Shown: piece by piece, positions 63,026 through 64,000 of the stretch
Numbering within the stretch: the stretch's first letter is position 1
How the letters are laid out: the number at the start of each line of letters is the position of its first letter
NCBI GenBank assembly: GCA_946811695.1
Contig: OX328123.1
Span: 12,401,853 to 12,465,852 of the forward strand
Direction of reading: 5' to 3'
DNA length: 64,000 bases
Origin: Gonocerus acuteangulatus
Lineage: Eukaryota; Arthropoda; Insecta; Hemiptera; Coreidae
Made by a program: the position numbers and the translations under genes
The notes under the pieces: generated by a model
The model's database searches: none
What the model was told of the DNA's origin: nothing
What the model saw: the letters and a program-made list of their open reading frames with translations, nothing else

Positions 63026-63339
63026 TCTTTAAATTAAACATAAAGCCTCACAAATACGTATCCTGGCCAAACCTGTTGAAACTCCATTTGTCTTTATCTC
63101 TCCACCAGGTGGGATATGTTACATTCCTTTTTCTTGTAACTGTCATCTTATCTATAACAGAATTATACGAGTAATCTTTACGTACCCATTCAGTGACGAC
63201 TCATTGGTGACTAATGTTTGTAATCGCACGTAACAATCACTTAAGAGTAATAAGTCATATATTTAGGGAATACGGACAGCTCACTATTTATTCTTACAAA
63301 TAAATGTTTCACAATGTATAAACTCATCAAGAACATGAT

Positions 63340-63605
63340 CTTAGCGCGGTTCCGTTCTTATCCCTGTCTAATTTGGAAAGATTAAAATAGAATCAGTTAT
63401 TATTTTGGTTCCACCAGTCTTGAAAGGTCTTGATTTATGATCTTACCTGTATGGGTCGGCCAACCCATAAGTCGGCCAGAAAGGCCTCCGCTCAGAGGCA
63501 TTTGCAAAGCCTTGGGATTTCTCTCTTTGAACGCTACATTTTTAACAATAAATTGATCTTCTTATTTTACTTAATCTGTTTTATTGTCAAATAAATTATC
63601 CGACT
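63340..63605 (-). repeat. family A fragment, empty-site paralogue
   Basis: TTAGCGCGGTTCCGTTCTTATCCC, then AGTTATTATTTTGGTTCCACC without interruption. It is the unoccupied version of the site filled by the foldback at 38883-39350. Confidence 0.75.
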
Positions 63606-64000
63606 ATAAGCAATTAAAAGTCCGACTCGCAGGAACTGCATCATCTTAGCGCGGTTACGTACATCTCGAAGAAATGGAATAGATTAGCATCACAAATCAC
63701 AGGAAACTGACAGTAGCCAACTTACACAGAAGTGGATAATTCTTAATCTGTATAAGTCAATACAATTATTTACTGAAAACGTACTTACTCTTTGACTACT
63801 GCTGAGAAGGCTCTATTCTAAACGACCAAAAATTCGCTGTCATTTTAAGTATCTTGTTTTACTAGCAAATTCATTTTACTGTTATAATCAACTGTAAATA
63901 TGAGCTTCATGGTGAATAAAATTCCATTCTGTCGTGGGTTAAATCTTTCTATAAAATAAGAAATAACGATATCTTCAGTTGGAGGCTATGAGGAAGGTTA
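63606..64000 (-). repeat. family A copy, cut by the window end
   Basis: GTCCGACTCGCAGGAACTGC and TAGCGCGGTTACGTACATCTC, then sequence nearly identical to 44308-44690. Confidence 0.85.

Overview
The window looks like repeat-dense, gene-poor nuclear DNA of an arthropod, most likely an insect. The base composition is AT-rich, (TA)n tracts are everywhere, and an env-bearing Gypsy-type element (errantivirus-like), Penelope-like retroelement pieces, Jockey- and I-like LINE 3' ends, tRNA-derived SINEs, hAT-type MITEs and Helitron-like fragments lie side by side. I found no convincing host protein-coding gene and no functional RNA gene. All longer open frames are parts of mobile elements, a tandem repeat read through by chance, or microsatellite translations. 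I cannot name the species.

Layout. 1-5.5 kb: pieces of two interspersed families (called A and B here), a hammerhead-bearing foldback element (3215-3597) and a 5'-truncated I-like LINE (4400-5153) with target-site duplication (TSD). 5.48-12.39 kb: one complete errantivirus-like provirus on the minus strand, with identical 217-bp LTRs, gag, a pro-pol frame entered by a probable -1 frameshift, and env. It sits inside an older family B copy. 12.9-17.3 kb: a G/C-tract MITE split by a SINE, a 102-bp satellite array of about 25 units, a Helitron-like fragment and a Jockey-like LINE fragment. 17.4-22 kb: family B copies, a SINE, a palindrome centred on (TA)n, and a Penelope-like C-terminal fragment with GIY-YIG nuclease next to a hammerhead motif. 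22.5-29.6 kb: a 53-bp tandem array, a foldback element joined to a LINE RNase H fragment, two hAT-type MITEs in tandem, and a 200-base assembly gap (29067-29266). 29.7-35 kb: two family A copies in head-to-head inversion. 35-46.5 kb: more A copies, SINEs, a LINE inserted in a SINE-like repeat, and hammerhead foldbacks. 46.7-52.7 kb: SINEs, a hairpin-forming 67-bp array split by a foldback insertion, and a 1.4-kb inverted repeat. 52.9-54.9 kb: a decayed inverted-repeat transposon. 57.2-58.9 kb: a complex minisatellite. 59-64 kb: MITEs, LINE remains, Helitron-like repeats and family A ends.

The most distinctive signal is a set of foldback (inverted-repeat) elements that carry type I hammerhead ribozyme motifs (CUGANGA, stem II, GAAA, then a NUH cleavage triplet after a minimal stem III). 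In every motif with an intact core there is one extra base between the CUGANGA core and stem II. Several of these elements show their insertion directly, through long TSDs and empty-site paralogues elsewhere in the window. This fits retrotransposition related to Penelope-like elements, and the genuine Penelope-like fragment at 20786-21688 lies beside one such motif. The second theme is nesting: the provirus, LINEs, SINEs and foldbacks have inserted into one another, so their relative ages can be read from the sequence.
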